Shown here piece by piece: positions 5,082 to 7,123 of a DNA stretch of 7,123 nucleotides. The position numbers were made by a program, and so were the translations under genes. Numbering within the stretch: position 1 is the first letter of the stretch; each line of letters begins with the position of its first letter. A model generated the notes under the pieces. That model was given only the letters and a program-made list of their open reading frames with translations. It was not told the origin of the DNA and made no database searches. The DNA comes from Lawsonibacter sp. (GTDB lineage: Bacteria > Bacillota > Clostridia > Oscillospirales > Oscillospiraceae), in the NCBI GenBank assembly GCA_022798155.1, contig JAAWLY010000112.1, positions 1 to 7,123 on the forward strand. The letters are read 5' to 3'.

Positions 5082-5758
5082 TACGCGTTACCTCCTTCCA
5101 CAGCGGGGGCTTCCTTCTTGGGGCGGGTGGTCAGCCAGGTGGCGCCGGCCATCAGGATACCGAACACGAAGAAGCCGCCAGGGGCGCTGGTCATCAGGGA
5201 GAAGGTGTCCACCGACTCGGGGATGATCCGGATGGAGAAGTCGGCCCCCAGGGCGGGGATCAGCTTGCCCAGGCCGGCCATCCAGGTGCCGGAGCCAATG
5301 ATCTCACGGATGGAGCCCATGATGGTCAGGGTGATGGTAAAGCCGATGCCCATGCCGATGCCGTCCAGGGCGGAGTCCACAACGCCGTTCTTGGAGGCGA
5401 ACATCTCGGCACGGCCCAGGATGATGCAGTTGACCACGATCAGGGGCAGATACACGCCCAGGGCCTTGTCCAGGTCGGGCACATAGGCCTTGACCACCAT
5501 CTGCACGATGGACACAAAGCCGGCGATGACGGTGATGTAGCAGGGGATGCGCACCTGGTCAGGGATGATCTTCCGCAGGGCGGAAATGACGATGTTGGAG
5601 CACAGCAGCACGAAGGTAGCGGCCAGACCCATGCCGATGCCGTTGGAAGCCATGGTGGTGGTGGCCAGGGTGGGACAGGTGCCCAGGACAAGCCGCAGAA
5701 CCGGGTTCTCGTTCAAAATGCCGTTGGTAAGGATGCTCATTTTACTTTTTTCACTCAT
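5081..5758 (-). CDS. rnfE: Rnf complex subunit RnfE (integral membrane)
   Basis: Encodes 225 residues. RnfE is the partner of RnfA in the membrane part of the Rnf ferredoxin:NAD+ oxidoreductase. The N-terminal segment T-N-G-I-L-N-E-N-P-V-L-R-L-V-L-G-T-C-P-T-L-A is characteristic and gives C28; the second conserved cysteine is C111 in VVNCIILGRAE. Six or so hydrophobic helices follow, with the G-I-G-M-G-I-G-F segment around residue 133. The C-terminal tail is short and polar (P-K-K-E-A-P-A-V-E-G-G-N-A). The ATG at 5756-5758 has AGGTGAG (5764-5770) just upstream, in the 17-base gap after rnfG. A second ATG six codons later is less likely because of this spacing. The length is normal. Confidence 0.96.
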   Translation of the reverse strand: MSEKSKMSILTNGILNENPVLRLVLGTCPTLATTTMASNGIGMGLAATFVLLCSNIVISALRKIIPDQVRIPCYITVIAGFVSIVQMVVKAYVPDLDKALGVYLPLIVVNCIILGRAEMFASKNGVVDSALDGIGMGIGFTITLTIMGSIREIIGSGTWMAGLGKLIPALGADFSIRIIPESVDTFSLMTSAPGGFFVFGILMAGATWLTTRPKKEAPAVEGGNA

Positions 5759-5775
5759 CTTGACTCACCTGCCTT

Positions 5776-6315
5776 TCAGGATTTTGGGATGGCGTTGTAC
5801 GCCTCAATGGCGGAGTTGACCGCCCGAAGCAGCGCCTTGCTGGAGATGGTAGCGCCGTTGTGGGCGTCCACGTCCTGGCCCAGCACCAGGGCCTGGCTGG
5901 CGCTCTTGCCCATATACCGCTCCCAGTAGGAGGGGGTGGCGGTGACGTTGCTGCCGAAGCCGGGGGTCTCGGAGGCGTCGGTGACCTTGATCTGCTTCAG
6001 CGTTCCGTCGGGGGTGAAGGCGGACATGACGGTGATGGTGCCGCCGTAGCCCTTGGAGGTGCTGGTAATCACATAGCCTGCGCCGTTGTTGGCGGCGTAG
6101 ACGTCAGAGACGTTTTCCACCTCGATGCCCTCCACGGGGGCAAAGTCGTCCGCCTCGGGCAGCAGCTCGGTGCGGGCCAGCCGCTCGGCCTCAGCCTTCG
6201 CCTCGGCAATCACAGGGGCGGTGGCGGAGTTGGTGGCGGCCAGGGCCCCGGTAATCACGATGCAGATGACGCACAGCACCACGATGGGCTTAAACACTTT
6301 GTTCCAGTTGCTCAT
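5776..6315 (-). CDS. rnfG: Rnf complex subunit RnfG (covalent FMN-binding)
   Basis: Encodes 179 residues. RnfG carries an FMN covalently bound to a threonine on an extracytoplasmic domain anchored by one N-terminal helix; ApbE-type transferases attach it. Residues 9-29 form the anchor (VFKPIVVLCVICIVITGALA). The central part contains G-Y-G-G-T-I-T-V-M and the E-T-P-G-F-G-S motif of FMN-binding domains. The attachment site is D-A-H-N-G-A-T-I-S-S with the acceptor at T156; the position usually S or T before G-A-T is N here. The ATG overlaps the rnfD stop by four bases (ATGA), and AGGAGG lies within the end of rnfD. The length is slightly short but within the usual range. No apbE gene is in the window. 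Confidence 0.94.
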   Translation of the reverse strand: MSNWNKVFKPIVVLCVICIVITGALAATNSATAPVIAEAKAEAERLARTELLPEADDFAPVEGIEVENVSDVYAANNGAGYVITSTSKGYGGTITVMSAFTPDGTLKQIKVTDASETPGFGSNVTATPSYWERYMGKSASQALVLGQDVDAHNGATISSKALLRAVNSAIEAYNAIPKS

Positions 6316-7123
6316 TTCGCGGCCGCCTCCTTCTTCTTTTTGGCGATGCCCAGCTTATCCTGCCGGGTGTTGACCTCGATGTAGGGGGTAATCAGGTTCA
6401 TCAGCAGGATGGCGAAGGACACGCCCTCGTTCATGTTGCCAAATTTACGGATCAGCATGGTGACAACCCCCAGGAAGAGTCCGGCAATGAGCTTGCCCTT
6501 GTCTGTGGTGGGGGAGGTGACATAGTCGGTGGCCATGAAGAAGGCGCCCAGCATCAGGCCGCCGGACAGCAGCTGAACCACGGGGTCCATGCCAAAGCAC
6601 AGGGACAGCACGGCCACAGTGGCCAGATAAGTAACGGGAATCATGGGGCTGATGACCTTGGTGGCAATCAGGTAGATGCCGCCGATCAGGATGGTGATGG
6701 CGCAGGTCTCGCCCAGCACGCCGCCGTGGGTGCCCAGCAGCAGAGTGACATAGGAATCAGCGCCCAGCTCGCCGGCCGCGGCCAGAGGGGTGGCGGAGGC
6801 CAGGGCGTCTACGCCGTTGGCAGGCAGGGGGAAGGCGGACATCTTGGCGCCAAAGCCCACAGCCAAGGCGATGCGGGCCACGATGGCGGGGTTGGCGAAA
6901 TTGTAGCCCAGGCCGCCGAAGAGCTGCTTGATGATGACGATGGCGATGAACGCGCCCACAATGGCCATCCACCAGGGAAGGCTGGCGGGCATGTTGAAGG
7001 CCAGCAGCATACCGGTGACCACGGCGGAGAAGTCCGCTATCGGGATCTCCCGGCCCATCAGCTTGCAGTAGGCCCACTCAAAAAAGACACAGGCCGCCAC
7101 CGTAACGGCGGTGACAATCAGAG
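6312..7123 (-). CDS. rnfD: Rnf complex subunit RnfD (covalent FMN-binding), 5'-incomplete
   Basis: The frame is open to the right edge, so the N terminus lies outside; about 269 residues are visible of the usual 300-320. RnfD is an integral membrane subunit related to NqrB, carrying a covalent FMN and taking part in Na+ or H+ pumping. The visible part includes F-N-M-P-A-S-L-P-W-W, G-G-L-G-Y-N-F-A-N-P-A and, near its middle, D-A-L-A-S-A-T-P-L. There the threonine codon at 6789-6791 fits the flavin-accepting residue. Later segments M-A-T-D-Y-V-T-S-P and N-E-G-V-S-F-A-I-L-L-M-N are classical RnfD. The in-frame GTG at 7098-7100 is an internal valine, not the start, because homologous sequence continues upstream. 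The C-terminal tail is lysine-rich. It precedes rnfG in the standard order. Confidence 0.95.
   Translation of the reverse strand, partial: LIVTAVTVAACVFFEWAYCKLMGREIPIADFSAVVTGMLLAFNMPASLPWWMAIVGAFIAIVIIKQLFGGLGYNFANPAIVARIALAVGFGAKMSAFPLPANGVDALASATPLAAAGELGADSYVTLLLGTHGGVLGETCAITILIGGIYLIATKVISPMIPVTYLATVAVLSLCFGMDPVVQLLSGGLMLGAFFMATDYVTSPTTDKGKLIAGLFLGVVTMLIRKFGNMNEGVSFAILLMNLITPYIEVNTRQDKLGIAKKKKEAAAK

Noticed and set aside
5860..6384. Plus-strand ORF of 174 codons opposite rnfG
   Set aside because: G/H/V-rich antisense shadow without start signals, opposite a recognised Rnf subunit.
7098..7100. GTG as the start of rnfD
   Set aside because: The frame continues upstream to the window edge with hydrophobic sequence, and the protein would be too short for RnfD.

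Overview
The window looks like a chromosomal segment of a GC-rich anaerobic Clostridia-type bacterium, possibly an Oscillospiraceae/Flavonifractor-like gut organism. This is an inference from the D-G-E-A-B order of the rnf genes, the clostridial form of RnfB, the strong AGGAGG-type ribosome binding sites and the kinds of insertion sequence present. No 16S rRNA or other lineage marker is visible, so the assignment is tentative.

The right half (about 3640-7123, minus strand) is the 3' part of an Rnf operon. A 5'-incomplete rnfD is followed by rnfG, rnfE, rnfA and rnfB. The genes are tightly packed, with a 4-base overlap, a 17-base gap, a TAATG junction and an 18-base gap. The operon ends at a GC-rich hairpin that can terminate in both directions. 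Rnf is a membrane complex that moves electrons from reduced ferredoxin to NAD+ while pumping Na+ or H+. rnfC, the start of rnfD and the operon promoter must lie beyond the right edge.

The left half is a patchwork of ordinary genes and mobile-element debris. From left to right it holds: the 3' end of an IS256-type transposase gene (plus); a very strong hairpin; a MATE-family efflux transporter (minus); a 238-bp segment bounded by near-perfect inverted repeats and enclosing a 46-residue ORF (plus); a soluble coiled-coil protein of unknown function (minus) with a sigma-28/sigma-D-like promoter candidate; and a truncated IS3-family element (plus). The IS3 remnant keeps an intact orfA, a likely U_UUU_UUC frameshift site and the first 65 codons of orfB.

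The most interesting items are the small inverted-repeat-bounded element with its small ORF, and the conserved-looking coiled-coil gene with its flagellar-type promoter. Also notable are the cleanly readable IS3 frameshift signal, and the 3' tail of a possible lost gene stranded between the IS3 break and the rnf terminator. I see no CRISPR array, tRNA, rRNA or clear defence system.
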